Assembly (NCBI GenBank): GCA_016199015.1
Contig: JACQHN010000131.1
Location: 1 to 5,227 of the forward strand
From: Nitrospira defluvii
GTDB lineage: Bacteria > Nitrospirota > Nitrospiria > Nitrospirales > Nitrospiraceae
Reading direction: 5' to 3'
DNA length: 5,227 bases
A program made the translations under genes and the position numbers. The notes below the pieces were generated by a model. The model searched no databases. It was not told where the DNA came from and saw nothing but the letters and a program-made list of their open reading frames with translations. Every line of letters starts with the position of its first letter. Position 1 is the stretch's first letter. Below are positions 1-5,111 of the stretch, one piece after another.

Positions 1-1089
1 ATCGATGGACTCAACACGCTGGTGCGCGGGCAAAAGCTGCCCATTTTCTCCGGCGCCGGTCTTCCGGCGAAGGAATTGGCGGCTCAGATCCTACGCCAGG
101 CGACGGTGCGGGGACTGGCTCCGCCGTCTGCGGCGGTGCCTGTCCCCGTCTCGTCGGATGTCCCCGTCTCGTCGGAAGGGGGACAGCCGCGGGAGGGAAC
201 CGGGACAGGCACCGGCTACGCCGGAGCCAGTCCCCGTGGAGCCAGTCCCTTCGCGATCGTGTTTGCGGCGATGGGGATCACATTCCGTGAGGCCTCCTTT
301 TTTCTTGGCGAGTTCGAACGCGGCGGAGTGATGGAGCATGCGGTCGTCTTCATGAACCTTGCCGATGATCCAACGATCGAGCGGCTCCTGACCCCACGGT
401 ATGCCCTGACTGCGGCTGAGTACCTTGCCTTCACGCTAGGACGCCACGTGCTGGTGATTCTGACCGACATGACCGCGTATTGTGAAGCGCTTCGCCAGAT
501 CGCCACGGCCCGTGAGGAGATCCCCGGTCGGCGTGGCTATCCAGGCTATATGTATTCTGACTTGGCCTCGATTTATGAGCGGGCCGGACGGATCAAGGGC
601 AAGTCCGGCTCAATTACCCAGTTGCCGATCGTCACCATGCCGGATGACGATATCACACACCCGATCCCTGATCTGACCGGGTACATCACGGAGGGCCAGA
701 TTGTGTTGTCCCGGGAGCTGCACCGCAAAGGCATCTTTCCTCCCATCGATGTGCTGCCTTGTCTCTCGCGGCTCATGAACCTCGGGATCGGCCCCGGCAA
801 GACACGCGACGACCATCGAGCCGTGGCCGATCAACTCTACGCCCTCTATGCACATGGACGAGACATCCGGCGTCTCGCCGCAATCGTAGGGGAGGATGGT
901 CTGAGCGATTCCGATAAGCGTTTCTTGAAGCTCGCCCAGGACTTTGAGCAGGAGTTCGTGAATCAAGGAGCGCACAATCGTGAGATTGAAGAGACCTTGG
1001 ACCTCGGATGGCAATTCCTGCGCTACCTTCCCAAAGAGCGACTGACAAGGGTAAAGCCGGAGTTGATTGACCGATATTACGGGACGTGA
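1..1089 (+). CDS. atpB: V/A-type ATP synthase subunit B, 3' part (partial at left edge)
   Basis: This is the non-catalytic B subunit of the V1/A1 head of a rotary V/A-type ATPase, which alternates with subunit A in the cytoplasmic hexamer. The frame is open from base 1 and reads [20 protein letters not shown], a family hallmark, so the start lies upstream; 362 residues are visible. Further family blocks are [12 protein letters not shown] (residue 84 on), [76 protein letters not shown] and the alpha/beta signature [13 protein letters not shown], where Cys254 (visible numbering) replaces the usual first Ser. The C terminus, [18 protein letters not shown], is complete. The oddity is residues 37-83: between RQATV and FAIVFAAMG, where prokaryotic relatives usually have a handful of residues, there are 47 low-complexity residues encoded by REP-like palindromes (see separate entries). 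The subunit D gene follows after 97 bases. The family call is very secure; whether the inserted loop is tolerated in the assembled enzyme is unknown. Confidence 0.97.
   Translation: MDGLNTLVRGQKLPIFSGAGLPAKELAAQILRQATVRGLAPPSAAVPVPVSSDVPVSSEGGQPREGTGTGTGYAGASPRGASPFAIVFAAMGITFREASFFLGEFERGGVMEHAVVFMNLADDPTIERLLTPRYALTAAEYLAFTLGRHVLVILTDMTAYCEALRQIATAREEIPGRRGYPGYMYSDLASIYERAGRIKGKSGSITQLPIVTMPDDDITHPIPDLTGYITEGQIVLSRELHRKGIFPPIDVLPCLSRLMNLGIGPGKTRDDHRAVADQLYALYAHGRDIRRLAAIVGEDGLSDSDKRFLKLAQDFEQEFVNQGAHNREIEETLDLGWQFLRYLPKERLTRVKPELIDRYYGT
110..147. repeat. REP-like imperfect palindrome 1, inside the subunit B gene
   Basis: This is a 38-base hairpin-forming unit. Outer stem GGGGAC (110-115) pairs with GTCCCC (142-147); GGC (117-119) pairs with GCC (138-140); CCGCCG (121-126) pairs with CGGCGG (131-136). 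The loop is TCTG (127-130), and there are symmetric T:T mismatches at 116/141 and 120/137. A GC-rich stem with regularly placed mismatches is the architecture of REP sequences, which are mobilised by RAYT (Y1-type) transposases in many bacteria; no such transposase is in the window. The unit is read in frame as part of subunit B. The palindrome is seen directly; membership of a RAYT-dependent family is inferred. Confidence 0.85.
141..176 (+). repeat. 18-base perfect tandem duplication
   Basis: TGTCCCCGTCTCGTCGGA occurs at 141-158 and again immediately at 159-176. The copy begins with the last seven bases of REP-like unit 1, so it duplicates the end of the palindrome plus 11 flanking bases. 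It is a multiple of three and encodes the hexapeptide pair [12 protein letters not shown], leaving the subunit B frame intact. The second copy's TGTCCCC (159-165) can also pair with GGGGACA at 179-185, adding a small inner hairpin between the two REP-like units. Confidence 0.9.
202..234. repeat. REP-like imperfect palindrome 2, opposite orientation
   Basis: The stem is GGGAC (202-206) with GTCCC (230-234), GGC (208-210) with GCC (226-228), and CCGGC (212-216) with GCCGG (220-224). The loop is TAC (217-219), and A:A mismatches lie at 207/229 and 211/225. It is the mirror of unit 1: GGGACAGGCACC (202-213) is the reverse complement of 135-146, and GGAGCCAGTCCCC (223-235) is the reverse complement of 110-122. 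The two units therefore form a head-to-head pair resembling a BIME (paired REP mosaic), able to fold as two small hairpins or one long cruciform over 110-235. It too is translated in frame within subunit B. Confidence 0.83.
238..249 (-). repeat. Extra REP-like half unit
   Basis: GGAGCCAGTCCC (238-249) repeats 223-234 with a 15-base period. It is a third copy of the T,T-type half site with no partner half beside it, apart from the distant 110-122 copy. It encodes GASP, a repeat of the preceding GASP at residues 75-78, and it ends exactly where the conserved subunit B sequence resumes (Phe84, base 250). It reads as a truncated or partly duplicated third REP unit. Confidence 0.75.
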
Positions 1090-1090
1090 A

Positions 1091-1186
1091 GCGTATCTCG
1101 TGAAGCGTCGTTCGCTTGCGAGATGCGAGAGACGAGATACCAGCGACGGCCTATAGCGAGATACGAACAACGAGATACAAGATACG
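1091..1186. repeat. CGAGATAC repeat cluster between subunit B and D genes
   Basis: Nearly the whole 97-base gap consists of one short motif family. GTATCTCG occurs inverted at 1093-1100, and CGAGATAC at 1133-1140, 1157-1164 and 1171-1178, with looser relatives (GCGAGATGCGAGA) around 1118. GTATCTCGT (1093-1101) and ACGAGATAC (1132-1140) form a perfect 9-base stem, with a smaller AAGCG/CGCTT hairpin (1103-1107 with 1113-1117) inside its loop. No T-run follows, so it is not a standard terminator. The array runs up to the subunit D start codon and leaves no obvious Shine-Dalgarno. Its role is unknown. Confidence 0.75.
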
Positions 1187-1828
1187 ATGGAAACGGTCGG
1201 CCGCACACGGATGAATCTGCTGCTCCTGAAGCGCCAAGTGGAAGTCGCTCAGCGAGGGCTGGAGCTGTTGCGCAGCAAGCGTGAGGCGCTGGTGCGTGAA
1301 TTCTTCGCCGTCATGGACCGCGTGGCGGAAAGCCGGGGGCAGATGGAACACGTCATGGGACAGGCCCTCACGACGCTGACTCTCGCACTTGGCATGGAAG
1401 GTCGAGCCTCGCTCCGATCAGCAGGCTATGCGGCGAAACGGAATTTGCCGATCGAACTGACCGAACGCAATGTGTGGGGCGTCCGGTTTCCGGAAGTCCA
1501 CTACGCTCCGGTGCTTCGGGCGTTGGATGATCGAGGGTATGCCACGTCAGGAGTGTCCACGCACATTGACGAAACAGCGCGGCGGTTCGAACAAGTACTG
1601 GAATTGATCCTGCGCAGCGTCTCGGTGGAGTTGCGGCTGAAGAAGCTCGGAACTGAGATCAAGAAAGTAACGCGCCGGATCAACGCCCTCAATGAAGTGA
1701 TGATCCCCGCTCTGACCCGAGAGGTCCGGAAGATTCGACAGACCCTCGAAGAGCGTGAGCGAGAAGACCTGTTCCGGATGAAGCGGTTTAAATCGGGCCA
1801 GGGGTTAGGGGCGAGAGCCTATGGGTAA
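1187..1828 (+). CDS. atpD: V/A-type ATP synthase subunit D
   Basis: Subunit D is the coiled-coil shaft of the V1/A1 rotor. It turns inside the A3B3 head and passes torque to the membrane ring. The 213-residue length is typical. The N terminus carries the family block GRTRMNLLLLKRQVEVAQRG (residues 5-24) followed by LLRSKREALVREFF. The C terminus carries RRINALNEVMIPALTREVRK (163-182) and then a charged helix, EEREREDLFRMKRFK; these N- and C-terminal helices form the long antiparallel coiled coil. ATG at 1187 was chosen because it sits just before the conserved G-x-TR block; Met9 (1211) would cut into that block. No clear ribosome binding site precedes it, only CGAGATAC repeats. It lies 97 bases after subunit B on the same strand, as in operons ending A-B-D. 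The gene symbol follows V-type usage and is not the F-type beta subunit. Confidence 0.93.
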   Translation: METVGRTRMNLLLLKRQVEVAQRGLELLRSKREALVREFFAVMDRVAESRGQMEHVMGQALTTLTLALGMEGRASLRSAGYAAKRNLPIELTERNVWGVRFPEVHYAPVLRALDDRGYATSGVSTHIDETARRFEQVLELILRSVSVELRLKKLGTEIKKVTRRINALNEVMIPALTREVRKIRQTLEEREREDLFRMKRFKSGQGLGARAYG

Positions 1829-1843
1829 GGAAGGTAGCCTTCC
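1829..1843 (+). other. Small perfect hairpin after the subunit D stop
   Basis: GGAAGG (1829-1834), loop TAG, CCTTCC (1838-1843) begins on the base after the TAA of subunit D. The stem is six base pairs. It is not followed by a T-run, so intrinsic termination is doubtful. It may act as an mRNA processing or stability element between the ATPase genes and the dehydrogenase gene, or be chance. Confidence 0.45.
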
Positions 1844-1858
1844 ACCTCTCGCCGTTGC

Positions 1859-1865
1859 AAAGGAG
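1859..1865 (+). promoter_or_regulatory. Shine-Dalgarno of the acyl-CoA dehydrogenase gene
   Basis: AAAGGAG ends four bases before ATG at 1870. It fixes that ATG as the start rather than the in-frame TTG at 1855, which would place the ribosome binding site inside the coding region. It is the only strong Shine-Dalgarno among the four gene starts in the window. Confidence 0.85.
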
Positions 1866-1869
1866 ATTC

Positions 1870-3024
1870 ATGGACTTCGATCCCACTGACGAGCAACGAC
1901 TAATCCGAGACACGGTGCGGCGGTTTGCCGAGCAAGAAATCATGCCGGTCGCCGCAGGGAACGATCGAGCCGGACGGTTTCCGCGCGAGCTCGTGAATCG
2001 CATGGCGGCAATGGGGTTCCTCGGAGGGCCGATCCCAAAGGAATACGGCGGTTCAGGGTTGGACTACATCAGCCATGCCATCATTACCGAAGAGGTGGGG
2101 CGGGCCGACTCGTCGCTTCGCACAACCTTGTCGGTGCAAGTCTCGCTGGTTGCCCTGAGCCTGGTGCGATGGGGGACCGAAGAACAGAAACGTCGGTACC
2201 TCCCAGAGCTCTGCGCCGGCCGTCTCCTGGGTTGCTTCGGACTCACAGAACCGAATGCGGGGAGCGATCCGTCCGGCATGGAAACCACCGCCATCAAACG
2301 CGGCGATCGCTGGGTGCTCAACGGCACGAAGACCTGGATCTCGAATGCGACAGTCGCTGGTCTTGCCCTGGTCTTTGCTCAGACCGACCCCGGCAAAGGC
2401 CACGACGGGATCGCCGCTTTCCTGGTCGAGAAGGGCTCCCGCGGGTTCTCGACACACCCCATCACCGAGAAGCTCGGCCTTCGCGCATCGGACACAGGCG
2501 AGTTGATTTTTGAGGACTGCACAGTACCGGATTCGGCCCTGCTTGGGCCGAGCGGCCACGGTTTCAAAGTCGCGATGTCCGCGCTCGACAATGGGCGATA
2601 CAGCGTGGCAGCCGGTTGCGTGGGGATCATTCAGGGGTGCCTTGATGCCTGCACGGAGTACGCCAAGACGCGCAAGCAGTTCGGCCGGCCCATCGGAAGT
2701 TTCCAACTGGTTCAAGACATGATCGCCCGCATGGCGGTGGATCTGGACGCAGCACGGTTGCTGGTCTTCCGCGCCGGCCATCTCAAGGACCATGGACTTC
2801 CCCACACCGTCGAGACCTCCATTGCCAAATACTTCGCCTCCGAGGCGGCGGTGCGCGCAGCAACCGATGCGGTGCAAATCTTCGGAGCCTATGGGTATTC
2901 AGAAGAAGCGCCGGTCGCCCGCTATTATCGTGACGCCAAGGTGGCCACGATCTACGAAGGCACGTCGCAGATTCAGAAATTGCTGATCGGTTCCCATCTG
3001 TTAGGGATAAGAGCGTTTACATAA
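1870..3024 (+). CDS. Acyl-CoA dehydrogenase (FAD), ETF-dependent
   Basis: This 384-residue, full-length acyl-CoA dehydrogenase would oxidise an acyl-CoA at the alpha-beta bond and pass the electrons from FAD to ETF. The alpha-helical N domain runs to about residue 118. Signature 1, CFGLTEPNAGSDPSGM (122-137), follows, then the beta domain with NGTKTWISN (151-159) and LRASDTGELIFEDCTVP. The C-terminal helical domain has TRKQFGRPIGSFQLVQDMIA, QIFGAYGY (signature 2, with Ala where Gly/Ser is usual) and ATIYEGTSQIQKLLIG. Glu363 in YEGT is the expected catalytic base. Substrate is uncertain. The middle resembles short/branched-chain enzymes, but LRTTLSVQVSLV (83-94), LLGCFGLTEPNAGSDPSGME and the ending GIRAF recall glutaryl-CoA dehydrogenases, where an Arg at the place of Arg84 contacts the substrate carboxylate. 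It lies 41 bases after the subunit D gene on the same strand, but its likely partners are the convergent ETF genes to its right. Confidence 0.95.
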   Translation: MDFDPTDEQRLIRDTVRRFAEQEIMPVAAGNDRAGRFPRELVNRMAAMGFLGGPIPKEYGGSGLDYISHAIITEEVGRADSSLRTTLSVQVSLVALSLVRWGTEEQKRRYLPELCAGRLLGCFGLTEPNAGSDPSGMETTAIKRGDRWVLNGTKTWISNATVAGLALVFAQTDPGKGHDGIAAFLVEKGSRGFSTHPITEKLGLRASDTGELIFEDCTVPDSALLGPSGHGFKVAMSALDNGRYSVAAGCVGIIQGCLDACTEYAKTRKQFGRPIGSFQLVQDMIARMAVDLDAARLLVFRAGHLKDHGLPHTVETSIAKYFASEAAVRAATDAVQIFGAYGYSEEAPVARYYRDAKVATIYEGTSQIQKLLIGSHLLGIRAFT

Positions 3025-3028
3025 GAGA

Positions 3029-3104
3029 CAGCGTTCAGGCATCAGCTATCAGGCAGATTCCGAAGGCTGAGTGCTGAAAGCTGGCCGCTGAGAGCGGAAA
3101 GGCA
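3029..3104. repeat. Inverted 7-base repeat array in the convergent gap
   Basis: From 3035 the sequence steps in sevens: TCAGGCA (3035), TCAGCTA (3042), TCAGGCA (3049), a divergent unit, then AAGGCTG (3063), AGTGCTG (3070), AAAGCTG (3077), GCCGCTG (3084) and weaker units to 3104. The left units carry TCAG and the right units its complement CTGA, so the array folds: CAGC (3029-3032) pairs with GCTG (3080-3083), TTCAG (3034-3038) with CTGAA (3074-3078), and TCAGC (3042-3046) with GCTGA (3066-3070). It starts five bases after the dehydrogenase stop. It may serve as a transcript end for the plus-strand gene, but no T-run follows. The rest of the gap (3105-3153) shows only a 10-base palindrome, GAACATGTTC, at 3125-3134. 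Confidence 0.72.
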
Positions 3105-3153
3105 TGCGCGAAAAACGACTCCCGGAACATGTTCAGCTTCCCCGACGAACCGA

Positions 3154-4143
3154 TCAACCTGTTTTCAGTTTCTTCACTTCTTCTGTGAGCAACGGAACCA
3201 CTTCAAACAGGTCGCCGATGATGCCGTAGCTGGCGAGCTTGAAGATCGGCGCGTTGGGATTGTTGTTGATCGCCACGATCGTGCGCGCTGAAGACATGCC
3301 GGCCTGGTGTTGAATCGCTCCCGAAATGCCGCAGGCGATGTAGAGTTGGGGAGAGACGGTTTTGCCCGTCAACCCCACTTGATAGGAATGCGGCTTCCAG
3401 CCGGCGTCCACAGCGGCGCGCGACGCGCCCACGGCCGCGCCCAGTGCCGCGGCGAGTTCCTCGATCAGCGTGAAGTGCTCCGGTCCTTTGAGGCCTCGTC
3501 CTCCCGAAACAATGATCGAGGCCTCGGTTAATTCTTTTCTGCCTCCCGCCGTCTTGTGTGTTTCGCGAACCCTCGCGATCGGTCGAGTCCCGTTGACTGC
3601 GATGGTGAGTCTTTCAACAAGAATGTCTGACGCTGGCTGAGGCTCTAACGGCGAGAACACGTTCGGGCGGACCGTCACGATCTGCATCAGCGGATTCTTC
3701 GCCTTCACGACTGCGTGCAGTTTCCCTCCGTACATCGGACGGGTGGCGAGCAGAGAGCCGTCGGTGTCCATCTCCAGCGCCACACAGTCCTGAATCAACG
3801 CGCTCGTGAGTCTCGCCGCCAGTTTGGGAGCGAGATCCTTGCCCATTGCGGTGGCGCCCATCACAATGGCGACCGGCTGAAGCCGTATGGCGACCTCTGT
3901 TAGGATTGTGCTGTAGATCTCCGATGAGTAATAGGCGAGTGTCGGGTCTTCAGCGACCAAGACACGGGAAGCGCCATGACGTGCCGGTTCTTGTGCAAGC
4001 GCGCTCACGGACGAGCCGATCACGACAGCAATGATCTCTCGCTCCAACGGCTTGGTCAGACGGCATGCCTCACCCAAGGCTTCAAGCCCCACCTTTTTAA
4101 GGCGCCCATCTCGCTGCTCACAGAAGACCAGTATAGGATTCAT
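3154..4143 (-). CDS. etfA: Electron transfer flavoprotein, alpha subunit
   Basis: EtfA carries the redox-active FAD of the soluble EtfAB heterodimer and shuttles electrons from acyl-CoA dehydrogenases to ETF-QO. The protein has 329 residues, close to family length. The N domain starts NPILVFCEQRDGRLKKVGLE. The FAD domain contains IIVSGGRGLKGPEHF (210-224), AVDAGW (244-249), QVGLTGKTVSP (255-265) and the EtfA signature LYIACGISGAIQHQAGMSSA (from residue 267) leading into VAINNNPNAPIF. ATG at 4143 was chosen because MNPILVF matches the family N terminus; the frame stays open upstream to a TTG at 4230, but those 29 residues look like translated intergenic repeat. No Shine-Dalgarno is evident at 4143. 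It lies downstream of etfB after a 106-base gap, unusually wide for this normally tight pair, and is the last gene of the visible cluster. Confidence 0.96.
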   Translation of the reverse strand: MNPILVFCEQRDGRLKKVGLEALGEACRLTKPLEREIIAVVIGSSVSALAQEPARHGASRVLVAEDPTLAYYSSEIYSTILTEVAIRLQPVAIVMGATAMGKDLAPKLAARLTSALIQDCVALEMDTDGSLLATRPMYGGKLHAVVKAKNPLMQIVTVRPNVFSPLEPQPASDILVERLTIAVNGTRPIARVRETHKTAGGRKELTEASIIVSGGRGLKGPEHFTLIEELAAALGAAVGASRAAVDAGWKPHSYQVGLTGKTVSPQLYIACGISGAIQHQAGMSSARTIVAINNNPNAPIFKLASYGIIGDLFEVVPLLTEEVKKLKTG

Positions 4144-4221
4144 AGGCAAGTTCGATTTGATGATGTGACGATTGAGTAATTGAGGGGCCGCCGGAGCGCT
4201 CTCGACGTCGCTCTCTGAGCA

Positions 4222-4247
4222 ATCACCCAATCATCAGATCACCCAAT
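4222..4247. repeat. ATCACCCAAT direct repeat in the etfB-etfA gap
   Basis: ATCACCCAAT occurs at 4222-4231 and 4238-4247, a 16-base period, with ATCAG as the linker. On the coding strand it reads ATTGGGTGAT and begins directly after the etfB stop (4250-4252). The remainder of the gap (4144-4221) holds the palindrome CGACGTCG (4203-4210) and a weak GAGCG/CGCTC hairpin (4194-4198 with 4209-4213), but no recognisable promoter or ribosome binding site. The short repeat explains the open but non-homologous extension upstream of etfA. Confidence 0.7.
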
Positions 4248-4249
4248 TC

Positions 4250-5053
4250 TTAGATCGCGTTCGCCTCTTCATGGAGCAGCCGCACGAGTTCTTTGACCGC
4301 GGCGGCGACATCGCCGGGAATCATTCGCCCAGCCGGTCTCGCCGGCGGGAGTTCCACGCGCACCACTTTGAGCTTCGCGCCGGCAGCGCCGACTGTTTCT
4401 GACTCTAAGCCGACCATCTCCCGGTTCCAGGTCTCCAGCGGTTTCTGCTTGGCTTTCATGATGCCGGGAAGCGACGGGTAGCGCGGCTCGTTCAGGCCTT
4501 TCTGACAAGTGATCAGCGACGGCAGCGGCGCCTCCACCGCTTCGATCCCGCCCTCAATCTGCCGATGAGCGAGAATCGTCCGAGTGGCTACATTCACTTC
4601 CAGCTTGTTCACCACCGCGACGTGCGGGATGCCGAGTAGCTCAGCCACTTGGATCCCAACCGCGCCGGCGTCATCATCCACCGCTTGTTTGCCGAACAGG
4701 AGCAGATCAAAGGTCAGACGCCGGAGCGATTCAGCTAGTACCAGCGCAGTGGTGTAGCTGTCGCCGCCCTCGAAGGCGGGGTCGCTGAGCAGAACAGCTT
4801 TGTCCGCTCCCATGGCCAGGCAAGTCCGCAGGGCTTCTTCCGGTTTCTGCGCCCCATGCGAGCGCATGGAGAGCACGGTTACCTCCCCATGTCCGAGCCG
4901 TTCTTTGATCTGCAAGGCTTCTTCCACGGCAAATTCGTCGTAGGGATTCAGAATAAAGCTGAGCCCCGCTCGCTCAATCTCAGTTCCATTCTTACTGATC
5001 CTGAGCTTGGACTCAGTTGCCGGGACTTGTTTGACGCAGACGACGATCTTCAT
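4250..5053 (-). CDS. etfB: Electron transfer flavoprotein, beta subunit
   Basis: EtfB binds AMP and provides the partner-docking loop of EtfAB. The 267-residue length is normal. It starts MKIVVCVKQVPATESKLRI and has NPYDEFAVEEALQIKE (36-51), GADKAVLLSDPAFEGGDSYT (82-101) and GKQAVDDDAGAVG (121-133). The beta signature is matched across RQIEGGIEAVEAPLPSLITC (164-183). The recognition loop NEPRYPSLPGIMKAK (188-202) places Leu195 where animal ETF uses its anchoring Leu. The DDD motif and loop fit housekeeping, AMP-binding ETFs; bifurcating EtfB proteins carry a DGDTAQ-type motif here, so NADH-linked bifurcation is unlikely. ATG at 5053 gives the family N terminus. No good Shine-Dalgarno lies upstream: the leader is CTGCAAGCAT, next to a GC-rich inverted repeat. 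It follows the ETF-QO gene by 56 bases on the same strand and precedes etfA. Confidence 0.97.
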   Translation of the reverse strand: MKIVVCVKQVPATESKLRISKNGTEIERAGLSFILNPYDEFAVEEALQIKERLGHGEVTVLSMRSHGAQKPEEALRTCLAMGADKAVLLSDPAFEGGDSYTTALVLAESLRRLTFDLLLFGKQAVDDDAGAVGIQVAELLGIPHVAVVNKLEVNVATRTILAHRQIEGGIEAVEAPLPSLITCQKGLNEPRYPSLPGIMKAKQKPLETWNREMVGLESETVGAAGAKLKVVRVELPPARPAGRMIPGDVAAAVKELVRLLHEEANAI

Positions 5054-5065
5054 ATGCTTGCAGAA

Positions 5066-5111
5066 AGGGGTCAGGCCCCACGCGAGGCGCGGGGAAGGGG
5101 GCCTGACCCCT
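5066..5111. repeat. 14-base perfect inverted repeat between ETF-QO and etfB
   Basis: AGGGGTCAGGCCCC (5066-5079) and its exact complement GGGGCCTGACCCCT (5098-5111) flank an 18-base centre. That centre holds CGCG (5081-5084) and CGCG (5088-5091), which allow a competing inner hairpin extended by CCC/GGG. The repeat fills most of the 56-base gap and its right end overlaps the ETF-QO stop codon (5110-5112). The half site GGGGTCAGGCCCC differs at only a few positions from the halves inside the subunit B gene (GGGGACTGGCTCC, GGGGACAGGCACC), so it is probably of the same REP-like superfamily. On the minus strand it is followed by TTTCTG rather than a solid T-run, so termination would be weak at best. 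Confidence 0.82.

Noticed and set aside
110..249. Frameshifted or pseudogenised ATPase B gene
   Set aside because: The frame is open throughout and every conserved block before and after the insertion is in the same frame.
1091..1178. CRISPR-like array
   Set aside because: Units are only eight bases, spacing is irregular (24 and 14 bases), copies occur in both orientations, and there are no spacers of uniform length.
610..1206. Minus-strand open frame of 198 codons
   Set aside because: It lies opposite the highly conserved ATPase B coding sequence and shows no recognisable protein motif; it mirrors codon bias of the real gene.
2053..2877. Minus-strand open frame of 274 codons
   Set aside because: It is fully antisense to the acyl-CoA dehydrogenase, whose signatures and catalytic residue are intact. 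The translation has no family features and no plausible start context.
3105..3153. Intrinsic terminator for etfA near the TTTTT on the minus strand (AAAAA at 3111-3115)
   Set aside because: The bases just before the T-run on the minus strand do not form a GC-rich stem. GAACATGTTC is a perfect palindrome but leaves only three pairs once a loop is allowed.
4144..4230. N-terminal extension of EtfA from the TTG at 4230
   Set aside because: EtfA homologues begin at MNPILVF; the extension is translated intergenic repeat with no ribosome binding site.
4679..4693. Electron-bifurcating ETF
   Set aside because: The EtfB motif is GKQAVDDDAGAVG, not the DGDTAQ-type found in bifurcating proteins, and the neighbour is ETF-QO rather than a FixC/FixX set; the visible tail lacks FixX features.
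5066..5111. Strong rho-independent terminator between ETF-QO and etfB
   Set aside because: The stem is strong, but on the minus strand it is followed by TTTCTGC rather than a sustained T-run, and etfB needs transcription through it unless it has its own promoter, which is not visible.
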